Assembly (NCBI GenBank): GCA_018287875.1 | Contig: JAGVVL010000017.1 | Location: 310,001 to 374,000 of the forward strand | Direction: 5' to 3' | Origin: Nigrospora sphaerica | Lineage: Eukaryota > Ascomycota > Sordariomycetes > Amphisphaeriales > Apiosporaceae | DNA length: 64,000 nt | Shown: in pieces, positions 1 through 11,028 of the stretch | How the letters are laid out: each line of letters begins with the position of its first letter | How positions within the stretch are numbered: the stretch's first letter is position 1 | The notes under the pieces: generated by a model | Seen by the model: the letters and a program-made list of their open reading frames with translations, nothing else | Database searches by the model: none | Told to the model about the DNA's origin: nothing | Translations under genes and position numbers: made by a program

Positions 1-612
1 GCGCCGCAACGCCAAGGCAAAAAGCACTTGGTAGGAGTGGGTGGCCAAAATAAGTAACCAATGCCGAGGGAATTCCAAAGTCAAAATGGCCGTCTTTGAG
101 GTTGAATACTCCTCTATGGCGACGTGCTTGCCGATCTCGCTTTCGCAACCTGATTGTTTCGTGCCAATAGATCGCATCGCGATTCAGCACACAAAGAACT
201 GGCCGTGACTGCCCATTCGACAATGCTCCTCGTCCCTCGTGTCCAAGTAAACCCAAATCTGTCGTCGCCACTTATCACTCCCATTGCCTATACCTCCCCA
301 AGCCCCAAAAGGCTATGGTTACTTTCGAGTGGTTGTGGTTTCGCTTGTCTCGTTGCTTGGAGGATTCGGACAAGTCCGACAACCCTGTGTTTAGTCGACC
401 GGCCCAGTTGTGGACCAGCCCTAGATTTGCCGAGTGGCGACGAGGGACCGCAATTGGGGAGCAAGAGATGGATAAGGTAGGTACGTAACCAACGATATGC
501 TTCCAGCAGCGATAGCTCCAAGTCATGATAAATGCAAACGAAGCCTTGGATCCCCGTTTTCCTGCTCGTGCCCAACAGCTTTATCCCAGCGTCTCGCCGC
601 CCGTCTCCCAAC
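1..612. other. No gene recognised; upstream of the oxidoreductase
   Basis: The open frames here are short and overlap on both strands, with no family resemblance. The last 150 bases probably hold the promoter and leader of the following gene. Confidence 0.5.
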
Positions 613-2350
613 ATGGTTCTCCCCGGCCCCAACCCCACAAAGTCCTATTGGATCGAGAGCGCGAGCTCGCCCCTGCGCAATCTTCGTTCCACAGAAAAGC
701 TCCCAGAAACCGCCGATGTAGTCATCATTGGCGGAGGCTACACGGGCGCCGCGACGGCGTACTGGCTGGACAAGTACACCAGGGGCTGCGCCCAACAGCC
801 GTCCATGGTCCTTTTGGAAGCGCGTGACATATGCGGCGGTGCCACGGGGCGCAATGGTGAGCTGTTGCCGGTCTCGTGCCATCGTTGCGCTGCTACAGAA
901 CGCTGACAGCATCTCCCAGGCGGTCAGCTGCGCCCCCATTTATATTCTCGCTACCCGCCCTGGAAAGAACGCTTTGGGCCCGAGGGCGCCATGGAGCTGA
1001 TACGGCACGAGATGGCGCACCTTGCCGCCTTTCGGGAGCTGGCCGAGGAGGAGGGCATCGCCGACGAGATTCTCCTGCAGTTCGGCGAGACCTTTGACGC
1101 CGCCATGACCGACGAGGCCTGGACGCGGCTCAAGGGCGCCCTCGACGAGATGCGCAGAGACCACGGCGACGACCACGAGGTAGTCAGGGCGTGCCGTGTC
1201 ATCGCCGACGCTGCCGAGGCGCAGGAGTTCTCACAGATGAAGGGCGCGCTCGCCGCCATTGTCCATCCGTCGGGTCAATTGTAAGCAGTCCCCTTCCCTC
1301 CACACGGCCCCTTACCCATCATTATTCGCTGACACCGACGCCCGACAGGTCCGCCTACAAGCTAGTGCACGCGCTCTTGCGCATAGTGCTGGCGCGGGGG
1401 CGGCTCAACGTGCAGGCGCACACGGCGGCGTCGGCGGTGGCGGAGCGTGACGGCGCAGGCTGGGTGCGGGTGACGACGGCGCGGGGGACGGTGCGGGCGC
1501 GCGCCGTCGTGCACGCGACCAACGCGTGGGCGGCGCACGCGCGGCCCGAGTACGCGCGGCTCATCGTGCCGGAGCGCGGCACGCTGGCGGCGGTGCGGAC
1601 GCCGCCGGGCTTCGGCCTGCGCCGCCCCGGCGCTCAGCACTGGGACGCCGTCGTCAACAACTACCACCTGCAGCTGCCGCCGCCGCACGACGTCGTCATC
1701 CTCGGCGGCGCCCGCCAGTTCCTCGTCCACCGCCCCGAAGAGTGCCTCGGCCGCGCCGACGACGCCTGCGCCACCCCCGGCGTCGCCGACTTCTTCCGCT
1801 CCTGGCCCGCCGCCGACGTTGCCGGCTGGCCGCTGGCCGACGCCGACACGCGCCTCGACGACCAGGGCCCCTGCTGGGTCGGAAGTAAGTGCCCTCTACC
1901 GGAAACCAGGTTGTTACTCAAAAAGCTTACCGACATCCCCCGTAGTTGAAACCTCGACCGCCGATGGCTTCCCCTTTGTCGGCGCGGCGCCGGGGCATCC
2001 CGGGCAGTGGATCGCCGCCGGCTTTGCGGGGCACGGTAAGTCCGAAACAGCCCGCATGTCCCGGAACTGGTGTGCTGACATGTATGCCAGGCATGCCGCG
2101 GATCCTACTGTCCGCCTCTTATGTTTCGATTTCGGTCTTGGACGCTCTACAGATTCCGCACAGCGAGCCAACGGGCCCGGCTAAACTGCCTCCACCCCAG
2201 CCCTTTCTAGCGACACAGGAAAGAATCGATCGGCTGCAGAGCACGGATGTGGCCGCTATGAAGGCGGCGTTCGCCGCCAGGTGCAAGGAGAGCAGCGTCA
2301 AGCCGTTTTGCAACGGGCCCCGGAGCCAGGTACCTCCGGCCAACTTGTGA
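613..2350 (+). CDS. FAD-dependent oxidoreductase, DAO (D-amino-acid oxidase-like) family
   Basis: Five exons: 613-856, 920-1280, 1349-1884, 1946-2035 and 2091-2350, giving about 496 residues. The N-terminus has a dinucleotide-binding fold (VVIIGGGYTGAATAYWL, residues 37-53), then EARDICGGATGRNGGQL. The GRNGGQL motif is formed only when the first intron is removed, which supports that splice. The C-terminus carries the family's second FAD-contact region (TADGFPFVGAAPG, then GFAGHGMPR). These proteins usually oxidise C-N bonds of amines or amino acids using FAD; the substrate cannot be read from the sequence. No signal peptide is seen, so it is probably cytosolic. An in-frame ATG at 532 would add 27 residues; I chose 613 because homology-like sequence begins soon after it. 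Confidence 0.85.
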
Positions 2351-3514
2351 GTTTAACGTGAGACATGCATTTCGGTGGCATTGTAGTTGGTTAGGAGTTG
2401 GAGGCCGTCATCGGTCTTGTATTTAGAAATCCAGTTTGATCTATCGTTGAGACATATAAGCTGCAGTCTTACTTGTACACCTCGTCACGTACTGTTTCTG
2501 AGGTGATTTTCATCGACTCTTCGTGCTTTGTCTCCGCAGTTTGTCTGGCGCTTCTGAGCCTTAATAAGTTTTGGAAAATCTCGATTGTACATTTGAAAGT
2601 TGTCTTCGAGGGATGGGCAAAATCCTCTACCTCTGATTGCTAGTGGCAAATATTGATATCAATGGAAACTTGTATGACCACAGATAGATCCGGCCCAACA
2701 TTCGTTTCAGGCATTCAAGATAGCAACTTGGGTACTTCTTCCAAGAAGATAGTATACTATCAGTGTCATGCACTACCATATCGCGGCACATGCATCCCTC
2801 GATGAAGTAGATGATCACTTCCTTAAAGAAGCCCCTTGTTGATAAGGCGGACCGGTTCGATGCTACCCTGCCGTCGGAGTCCCCGCCCCCGCCAGATCTC
2901 CTTATCTTGGCCTGTCCCTTCGGGGTAGTGCGCCCTTGAAACTGCCGTCCCGCTCGGAAGATAAGGCCACTCTCCCCGGCGCGGACTGCCCCGCGGTGCC
3001 AAAGTCGCCGCTTCTGGACAAGGGCCCGAAAAAGATGCAGCCGCCGATGAGTGCAAGAAGGCGAGTGATAGGCAGTCGGAAACCGGCCATGCCGTGTCCT
3101 GAGCCGTCAAACCAACCCTGTAGCCCTCGCACAACGCAACGCCGGCTGTGGTTCCGGCTGTGTAGCGCTTTGGTTCGTCTCGCGGTTAGTAATCCAGACC
3201 CGGTGATTCGTTGATCGACCTGCGATGTGACAGAGGACTGTCGGAAGCGCGAGGGAGGATTCCAATTGTTGGCGCGTCACCTGCGTGGGAATGGGGAAGG
3301 ACCGGGGTTGATGACTCCATATAGACAAGAATGCCACCTGGCTGCCCCGGTGCCGCAACTGTGCGAACCGACGTCAACTCTCATAAAGCGCCGTCGGGAC
3401 GCAGTACTTGTTCCCGGTCCGGGCAGGCGCGACGCATTTCCACGTCCCTTCACGCCTGCCTCGCTACTGCTTGTCTCCGTCTACTCGTTTCGGGGCCACA
3501 ACACAAAATCCACC
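2351..3514. other. Intergenic, no gene seen
   Basis: The first half is AT-richer (about 2370-2820) and the second half GC-rich. No open frame resembles a protein family. The last 150 bases, pyrimidine-rich and ending just before an ATG, are probably the leader of the transporter. Confidence 0.5.
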
Positions 3515-5439
3515 ATGCCGTCGACAGAAATTGCTAGTCCCGCGACATCGAGCGTCGGCCGTTCGAAATGGGCCGCTTTCTACCGCGGCGTGCTCTTCCA
3601 GATGATCCTCTTCGGCGCGTAAGTGCCCACGGCCGGATATGTCTCTTACGGGATAGGCCGGAGCCTGACTGATTTCACGATTCCTGAGTCAAGTCTCTCG
3701 TTCGTTGGACCCGCCATGGGCGATGCCGTAAGCGCCTCTCCGTCTCGCCGCCGCACTCCGCCGTGAAGGAAAGGAATACTGACGCTTCTGTCGGGGCAGC
3801 TGTCCAACCTGGGTGGGGGCGGATTGTCGAAGCCGTGGCTGGCCAACATCGCAAACTGCCTCTCGTACGCAATGAGCTTCCTGGTGACCCTCTTCGGCGG
3901 GCCGCTCATCAACAAGCTTGGCATCAAGTGGTCCTGCTTCATCGCCGCCACGGCCATGCCCCTCCAGGGCTCGGCCTTTTACGTCAGCGCGCGCTACGAG
4001 GTCGACTGGTACCTCCTGTTCGGCAACATTGTCAACGGCCTCACCTCGGGCTTCCTCTACGTGGCCGAGTCGACCGCCATGTTGTCGTACCCCCACGCGG
4101 AACAGCGAGGCCTGTGAGTCGAACCGCAGTACTCGTCACGGCAGCAATCACCATACTGACTGTTTGTTCCAGCTACCTGGGTAAAGAAAGATGTGTGATC
4201 AGCGGGAGGTGAAGTGTTTTTGCTGATGGGCTGCCACAGGTATATGGTCCGCCATGCGCAGCAGCGGAAGCCTGCTTGGTGGCGCTATCAACTTTTCGAA
4301 CAACCATAACACGGCTGTTGCCGGTGGTAGGTCTATCCACAACCGAAATACCCTTCATAGTCGGTCTTTTCTGACGCGCGGGGCAGGCGTGGCGTGGTCA
4401 ACATACATAATTTTCGTCTCCTTTGCATGCACAGGCGTCATATGGGCCCTTTTGCTCTCCCCAACGGAAAAAGTGCGGCGCGGCGACGGCAGCCGGGTCG
4501 CCATGCCCGATAAGCGTTCCTGGAACCAGGAGTTTGTGATCCTGTGGCGCTCCCTGCATGAGAAGAAGGTGAGGGCGCACAAACTCGCCTCCGGAGATTC
4601 TTTCTTGCGACTAACCGGAGGGGTCAGATCCTGGCCGTCTTCCTGCCGAGCTTCTACAGTTTCTTCTACGGCGCCACTCTGGGCACGTACCTAAGCCTGC
4701 ACTTTTCCGTGCGCGCGCGCGCCCTGTCCTCCCTCCTCGTCCGTAAGTTGACGTGCGCACCCAAACCCCGTCCCCGAGACGGCCTCGGCGTACTAACGAC
4801 CGCAGCCGCCTTCACCATCGTGTCGGTCCTCGCGTACGGCAAGCTTCTCGATGGCAACTGGGCGTCGCTCAAGCGGCGCGCCGCCGTGTGTTCCCTGATT
4901 TGGATCGTCCCCACGGCGGGCGCTTTCGTCTGGGTGGGCATAGAGTACCATGTGCTAGGCGAGGAGGCGGCGCTCGACTACGCCCAGTGAGTACCGGCCC
5001 GGTTCCGAGACGGAAGTACGGGAACATGGCCCCGCGTTACTGACGGCGCTGCAGGGACACGGCGGGCTGGTTCCGGGCCTACGTGCCCTACCTGGTCATC
5101 TTTGTGGCCGGGTACTGGACGCAGCTCTCGCTGTACTGGATCCTCGGCACCTTCTCCTCCGAGGTGGGCGGCACGGCGCGCACGGGCGGCCTGTTCCGCG
5201 CCTTTGAGACGGCTGGCCAGGCCGTCGCCTACGGCCTCAGCTCCTCGCCCGCCCTCGGTGGCACCGTCCCCTTCTACGTCAACTGCGCCCTCTTCGTCCT
5301 CGTGCTGCCCTGCATCTGGTGGCTCATCCGCCTCATGCCCGAGGCCGCCGTCACCGTGGGCCTCGAGCCCCTGATGGCCCCTGGGAAGGACGTCGAGAAC
5401 GGGAAGGCGGGGGTCGATGTCGATGTGAAGAATGTATAG
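3515..5439 (+). CDS. UNC93-like major facilitator superfamily transporter
   Basis: Nine exons: 3515-3618, 3694-3727, 3800-4113, 4173-4180, 4240-4326, 4387-4568, 4628-4742, 4806-4986 and 5055-5439, giving about 469 residues. The spliced protein has the hallmarks of fungal UNC93-like transporters: GPAMGDALSNLGGGG after the first membrane helix, GPLINKLGIKWS, then YLGIWSAMRSSGSLLGGAIN and GGVAWSTYIIF. Roughly 11-12 hydrophobic helices are expected. Exon 4 is only 8 bases, and without it the conserved YLGIW block is lost. It likely sits in the plasma or vacuolar membrane; the cargo is unknown. It is convergent with the next gene. Confidence 0.85.
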
Positions 5440-6068
5440 CCGGTTGAGCGATTCCATAAGGAGCCCGTGACTGGCCTTGGTGCATCCTATTGAATCTACC
5501 GGATTTTCAGGACTTTTCAGTACCATTACAATATGCATGGAAAGGATCTTCTGAAAACTTCTTTTCCCCCCTCACAAATAGAGCACCAAGGCAGAGGGAT
5601 GCAGAATGAGTTTAATATAGACATGCAAACTAAGTTGAGGAGAGAACAGATTCTACTGGCCTGGTAGAGATGGCAGCACTCTCTCTCCACGAAGTCACTT
5701 GCGTATATAAACAGAATCTCACCCCTTCTCTAGTTTTTTTCCCTCTTTTCTTTTCATCAACTAGTCGTGTTTCAATACAGCAAATCACGTCATGAGTCTC
5801 CATGAATATGGCCGTTTTCTGCGCAGGTTGTCAGTTCAAGCTTGGCGCTATCGTGATGAGATGTTTGGGTTGTTCAGCTGCACTTTACAGCTTAAAGCAA
5901 GAAGGGCGTGTTGTAGATGCCAAATTTGGCAAACTTGATTTCTTGTAGCATAGCACCAAGGCATTCATTCCACAAGATACAACATCAGCTTAGTAACTCG
6001 ACGCCTTGACGGCTGGGGGAACCCGTTTCCTGCCTTTATATCAAAACTTGATATTGACAGCGAGAAGG
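5440..6068. other. Short gap between convergent genes
   Basis: AT-richer than its flanks and presumably made up of two facing 3' untranslated regions. Nothing else was recognised. Confidence 0.5.
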
Positions 6069-7175
6069 TTAGTCCTCATACACATCTTCCCCCTCGACCC
6101 TAGTAACCGTCTCGGTTCCGTCTTCTCCTATGAATGTCACGGCCCCCTCGTAATCGTCCCTCAGACCTTTCAGGTGCTGGTCCTGAAGCACTCCATCCCC
6201 GCCGTTCCGGTACATCCTCAGGATTTCCGAGTTTCGGTCCTTCACCAAACGCGCCATGGAATCGTAGGCCTCCTCGGCCTGATCCGCCAGTTGCGCGTCT
6301 TGGGCTTTTTTGGCCACTTCCCTGATCTCGTAGATGCGCTTCATCCAGTACATGTACCGCCACGGGGAGAAGCCGGTGGGCGAGGACCGCTTCCCCAGCT
6401 CGGATTCGACGTACAGGCGGCCGCCCTCGCCGACGTGGCTCGGGCAGTCGTTCCACCAAACGCTCGACAGCAGGACCAGCTGGGGCCCGGCCTGCTTAAT
6501 CCACGCGCAGGCCGACGGCAGCAGTTGGTCGTACATAAGGTCCCTGGTGCTCCGTCTCAAGTCTTCCTCGTCCGCGTCGCCCGCCGTCAGCCCCCGTTCC
6601 ACGTCCTCGAAAGTAGTGCGGAAGAGAAGGAGGGCGATTTGACACATGCGATCCTTGCTGACGCGCGTCGCTGCGAGCTTGGCAAGGAAGGCGGTAAAGT
6701 TGAGTCGCTGGGCGCCCGGCATGGTAGAGAAGTCTTGGAGCCAGAATTCCGTCATGTCCGTCACCAGGAACGGCAGGTCGTTCCACAGCGCGCCTTCGAC
6801 GGTGCGGGCAATCTCCACCCCGGGAAGGCCCGACACGGGCCGCGTCAGGGGGCCCAGCCCCTGGATCCGGAGGATGTCGAAGGCTATGCTGTCGTGCTCG
6901 GGGCTTTCGTGCGACGTGTGGCGAGAGATTTGGGAGTATACGTTCCAGAGCGAATGAAGGTGCTCTTCCAGGGAGTCGACCCCGTCACCCGAGTTGCAGT
7001 AACTCTCCGTGACGATCCAGGTGATGTTCTGCCACACCCCGCGGAGCTCCTCCAACTCACCGCGAGTCAAGCACTGGCGCACGTCCTCCTTGTCCTGACT
7101 TGAATTTTGCGCCGCGCTCGGCGCGCAAACGCCACGAGGGGTAGAGCTGAGCAGCGCATCGCGGAGTTGATGCAT
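6069..7175 (-). CDS. Fungal DUF3632-like protein of unknown function
   Basis: A single uninterrupted exon of 368 residues starting MHQLRDALLSS. It is mostly helical and soluble, without a signal peptide or membrane segment. The central block (VEGALWNDLPFLVTDMTEFW, then LNFTAFLAKLAATRVSKD and a tail rich in charged residues) resembles the uncharacterised fungal DUF3632 family as I remember it; a profile search would settle this. No catalytic motif is visible. The reading frame has strong GC bias at third positions, and the opposite strand also shows a long shadow frame. Confidence 0.75.
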   Translation of the reverse strand: MHQLRDALLSSTPRGVCAPSAAQNSSQDKEDVRQCLTRGELEELRGVWQNITWIVTESYCNSGDGVDSLEEHLHSLWNVYSQISRHTSHESPEHDSIAFDILRIQGLGPLTRPVSGLPGVEIARTVEGALWNDLPFLVTDMTEFWLQDFSTMPGAQRLNFTAFLAKLAATRVSKDRMCQIALLLFRTTFEDVERGLTAGDADEEDLRRSTRDLMYDQLLPSACAWIKQAGPQLVLLSSVWWNDCPSHVGEGGRLYVESELGKRSSPTGFSPWRYMYWMKRIYEIREVAKKAQDAQLADQAEEAYDSMARLVKDRNSEILRMYRNGGDGVLQDQHLKGLRDDYEGAVTFIGEDGTETVTRVEGEDVYED

Positions 7176-7873
7176 CTTGGTATGACGGCGGTGTTTGCTG
7201 GTGAATGGTGCAAAGGTGCAGGTGGCGGGTGTCGAATCGGAGAAGTGCGATTATTGAAGGGAATGGAAGTTGTAGGAAGGTATCTGTGAATTCTCGTACA
7301 CCAAGCCACCACCTGTTCACTGTAATCTTGCTTACTTATAAGGCTTGGAAGCCAGGGGTGCTGCCAATAGAAATCAAGGGCCAGGTTTTGCCAGGATGGT
7401 CGCCGCTCGGGTGTCGACTGCGGTGCGAGCCGCTTTTGCCGAAGTTCGCGAACCATGAGGGGTCAACGTTACATTCAATTTTACCCGTTGCGAATACGGC
7501 TGCATACGGCGTACTATTGTTGGGCATAATTGCAACCGATAGGCAGTCATAGTCCTACGTTGTAGCCTAGGGTGACGCTCGTTATTCTGCTCGGTGTAAC
7601 ACGAATCCACACCGCCGGCAGCCAAACTATACGAGCATTAGCGCGTCACGGAGCCTCGTCTGGGAAGCCTACCAGATGCAGACAGGGAATTGCCCAGACA
7701 AGCGGAACAGCGAACCGGCATCCGTTGCGGCTGGGAACATACAAGACGCGTCGCCGCTTACTGCGGAGCCTTGTGACGCCAAGGAATAACAGGACCGGGG
7801 GGGGGGGCGTCTTGGAGGTGAGGGACACGGCGGAGACAATGGTCAAGCGCGAGGAGACTGTCAGGTGGAGAGG

Positions 7874-7922
7874 ATCGTCAAGTGGAGGAGGCTGTCCGGT
7901 GTGGAGAATCGTCAAGTGGAGG
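7874..7922. repeat. Direct repeat, two 15-base copies
   Basis: ATCGTCAAGTGGAGG occurs at 7874-7888 and again at 7908-7922. Looser relatives (GTCAGGTGGAGAGG at about 7860 and TTTTCAAGTG at about 7926) flank them. It looks like a decayed tandem repeat of about 34 bases. Confidence 0.6.
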
Positions 7923-9194
7923 GGATTTTCAAGTGCGGACCGTGGGTGGGCTTGGAACGAGGGAGGCAGGCGTGGCCGAGACAAGACGAGACGAGACGGC
8001 TTTTCACCGCTGGGGTCGCAGGATGGCAACTGCCGTCTAGAGTATAAAGCTCCTAATTGCGCTTGTCTTGTTGGAGCTTTTTAGTGCTGATCTTCGGTCC
8101 GCCGTGCAATGTGTAAGTCCTTTCCCAGCCCAAAAGGTGCCGGTGTTCCGGGCAACAAGCCTTCCGGAGAAAACCAGCCGCTCGGGTCCGAGCCACACCC
8201 TCTACCATGCCAACAGAGGTGGGGGAAACGCTAATTTAGCCGCTCCCAGAAAGGAAGCCAGCAGGGCGGGAATCCGGATGCCGATCCCAGACCCAGGAGG
8301 GACGCATCTCTCCATATTCGTAGTCTCCCACCTTTCCTGACTGGACGGAACGTAACGGCCGGAAAGAATACTGCTTGCTGTTCCGCATCCCGCAAGCATG
8401 TATCCGTTGCTTACACGCATAAGCTAAACTGTTACTTGCTCACATTTCAGCCTGGCAACTTGCGACCGCTGTGCACCGCGGAGATTTGGACCAATACATT
8501 ACAGCATCTTGATATGTTTATCCTCGGATCTATTGGGAAGTCTATGCATGCCACCGACAGTTGCTTTGGCCGCGGCGTCCCGTCCAAGTTGCCGATGGCC
8601 TTTTGCCATAAGTCCAATTCTTGTTTTGAGGCAAACTTCGAGTCCCCAGCGTAGTTGGGTGGCGAGGCGAAACATCATAGAGCAGCAGAGAGCAGTGTGA
8701 AAACTGCTAAAGGGGTGTTCCCGGTGCTTACCGGCAGTGAAAAGCCGAGTATTTTAATTCTTATGTAAAATTTAGTCAACAATAGTAAATATTTGTATCA
8801 CAAAAGGTGGTCAGGTCACTATCACAACAATATTTCTGGCTACAATATCACACTCCCATTATTCGAGGGGTCCACTCGTGCCGGAAGAAAGGTAACTGGG
8901 TCGCATACGCATGCACAATGTATCACTACGTCTCCAGCGGATGCGTGGTCTTTTGACCCGCTGCAGCCAGTTGCTTACCTCGCACCTCTTCTCGGCCATA
9001 TTATGCTCTCGGGATTCAAGAGCAGCCAAGGCCCCTTTGAGGTGTCTCTAGTAACGCACCCGACGCAAGTATCGGCCCATGTGTATCAGGCTGACCTGCA
9101 GTCCATGACTGTACCGAAGAGGGCGAAGATGGAGTTGGGCGTAAGCTGTGCAGGGCAACCCGAAATCAGCGTGAGCAGTAATAGAGATTCGGAA

Positions 9195-9202
9195 TATATA
9201 AG
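9195..9202 (+). promoter_or_regulatory. TATA box of the antifungal-type gene
   Basis: TATATAAG lies 137 bases before the ATG of the secreted six-cysteine protein, a plausible spacing for a TATA element plus a short leader. Confidence 0.5.
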
Positions 9203-9331
9203 GAGGTTCTCGAAGGCCCCAAGTTGAGTCGTTCTCACCAGCGCCGCATCCAACTCTTTCACATCCTGATTCACTGCTCCCTGCCATACTCTACAGCTTA
9301 TTCTATCCCGTTCACAAAAACGCCTTTCATC

Positions 9332-9798
9332 ATGCAGTTCACTGCCACTTTGGTCGTATTCTTCGCCGCCATGGGTGCCACCGCCACCCCGGTCGAGCCC
9401 ATTGTCCACGCCGAGGTGGACAGCACCGTTGCGGCGCTGGAGGCAAACGTTGAGGGCGAGATGGGCGTCATGGTCAAGTACTCGGGAGTAAGTTCACAGC
9501 GGCATTCGGCACAGTAATGAGCCCGACAGTGGAGCGGGCAGGTACTGATCATTTGGTTCATCTGTTAGACGTGCAACAAATCCAACCAGCAGTGCAGATT
9601 CACGATGCAAGGCAAGACCAACATAGTTAAATGCCCTTCAAGCCCCGCCAACCATAGGGTAAGTTGAGACAAGTTCCTCGTCGAGAGCGCCTTACGCCGG
9701 GACCTCGGTCGTGCTGATCTGTTCTATTTCTCTTCCAGTGCACCTCCACGGGCAAGTGCACGTTCGACTCTTACAACCGCAAGGTTCAATGTTCCTAG
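9332..9798 (+). CDS. Secreted antifungal protein precursor, PAF/AFP class
   Basis: Three exons: 9332-9487, 9569-9658 and 9739-9798, giving 101 residues. Residues 1-18 are a signal peptide ending ATA. An acidic propeptide follows to about residue 47, and then a basic mature peptide begins near VKYSGTCNKS. The six cysteines (54, 61, 74, 83, 89, 100) have spacing x6, x12, x8, x5, x10. PAF of Penicillium has x6, x13, x7, x6, x10. The closing TFDSY..KVQC also matches the family. Members are small disulfide-rich, cationic beta-barrel proteins that inhibit other fungi. All six cysteines appear only after both introns are removed. Function is inferred from the family; the target fungi are unknown. 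Confidence 0.85.
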
Positions 9799-10342
9799 AA
9801 GCCTTCTGTTCTGTCCCCATCCATTCGAGAAATTTTCAGCCCGCAGCGCAGAAAATGGGCCGTTTGCAGCAGAGAATCTTCGTGAGCTGTGTTACGCTTT
9901 GAAGGCTTTTGGTGTCAACTACCTCGATTGAGACGTTGTGGGGATTATTTATATTCTTTGCTACACTTTATTCACATTCGAATAGCAAGCCAACTCTGAC
10001 GGGTGGTCGAATGGCAATTTTGCACACAAGCCACGAAGCTTTCGCGGTGATATTTCCAAGACGACCGTGTTTGTTGCGTAGAAGCAGTAGCATCAGAGAT
10101 AAAAACTTGCCAAACACAGCAGAGGCACCTTCTTCTGTCGAGGGCGCCAACCCGGCAAAAAGACAAGGACCATGAATTTCCAGTCTACTGCCGTAATATG
10201 ATGCCTGGACGCCCGCAGAAAGTCGTACCACCGTATTCCGTCCACCTCGGCGGCCGACGAGTCAAACAGAAGCTCAGACACACAAAGACCCCATCCTCCA
10301 CTGCGACGCCGCACTCGGCGCGACCCCGTAGCCAAATTCGCC
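9799..10342. other. Intergenic, no gene seen
   Basis: The first half is AT-rich 3' flank of the antifungal-type gene. The rest is the 3' flank of the minus-strand gene. No supported feature. Confidence 0.5.
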
Positions 10343-11028
10343 TTATTTGTCCTCGGCTGACGCGAGCCGCCCCCAGTCCATCCACTCGGCCGGCAGCGTC
10401 TCGTCCGGGCCCGTGGCACCGCTGCCCTCGTCGTCTTCATTCTCGAGCCCTTCGAGGAGCGTATTCATCACCTCGGGACGCTTGCTCAAGATCTTCTCGA
10501 CAGCCCAAGCCGCCGCGGTCGAGGAGCTCGGGCCGGGCGTCGTCGCGGGGCTGGAGGGGCGCGTCTTGGTCAGTACGGCGTATACCTTTCGGTGGTTGCG
10601 GGTGGGATATGTTTATATGGTTTCCTCGACCTCGAACATGACGAGAAAAGATGCGAAACTCGGCTAAAAGGGCCAAAAAGAACCAAGAAGAGCAAAATGA
10701 AAGGGGGCTGGGTAACTCACTACCGCGTCCGCAGCTCCCGCTCGACAAGCATCTGCAGCTCCCACTGGGACTTGCGGTCGAGCGCCTGCCAAGCCGTGAC
10801 GGCCAGCAGGTCCTTGGCCATGCGGATGGCGCGGCAGCGCTTGACGCGCGTGCGCTCCTTGTCCTTCGCGGCCGCGTCCATGTTCTGGTAGTCCTCGCGC
10901 CGCTTGATGTTGACGGCGCTGTTGGACAGCGTCTTGGCCGACGTGCGCTTGGGTCCCCGTCCCGCCGCCGCCGACGACGACGGGCCCTTGGCCGCCTTGG
11001 CGACGGTCGTGGTCCGGGACGGAAGCAT
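10343..11028 (-). CDS. Small basic protein of unknown function
   Basis: Two exons on the minus strand: 11028-10721 and 10550-10343, giving 171 residues. The donor is GTGAGT at 10720. The acceptor CCAG at 10554-10551 follows a good TACTGAC branch site, and the joined frame is open to TAA. The first half is rich in Lys/Arg/Ala/Ser (AKAAKGPSSSAAAGRGPKR) with a helical block (VKRCRAIRMAKDLLAVTAWQ). The tail is acidic and ends LPAEWMDWGRLASAEDK. There is no signal peptide or membrane segment. The basic N-terminus could suit a nuclear protein, but I do not recognise a family. Confidence 0.6.

Larger units (their letters stand above)
7176..9331. other. Intergenic, no gene seen
   Basis: About 2.1 kb without a convincing coding frame. 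It holds a ten-base G run (7798-7807), short direct repeats near 7874-7922, and AT-richer DNA from about 8700 on. The last part is the promoter of the secreted antifungal-type gene. Confidence 0.45.

Noticed and set aside
6006..7103. 365-codon plus-strand frame
   Set aside because: Antisense shadow of the DUF3632-like gene, with no domain-like sequence.
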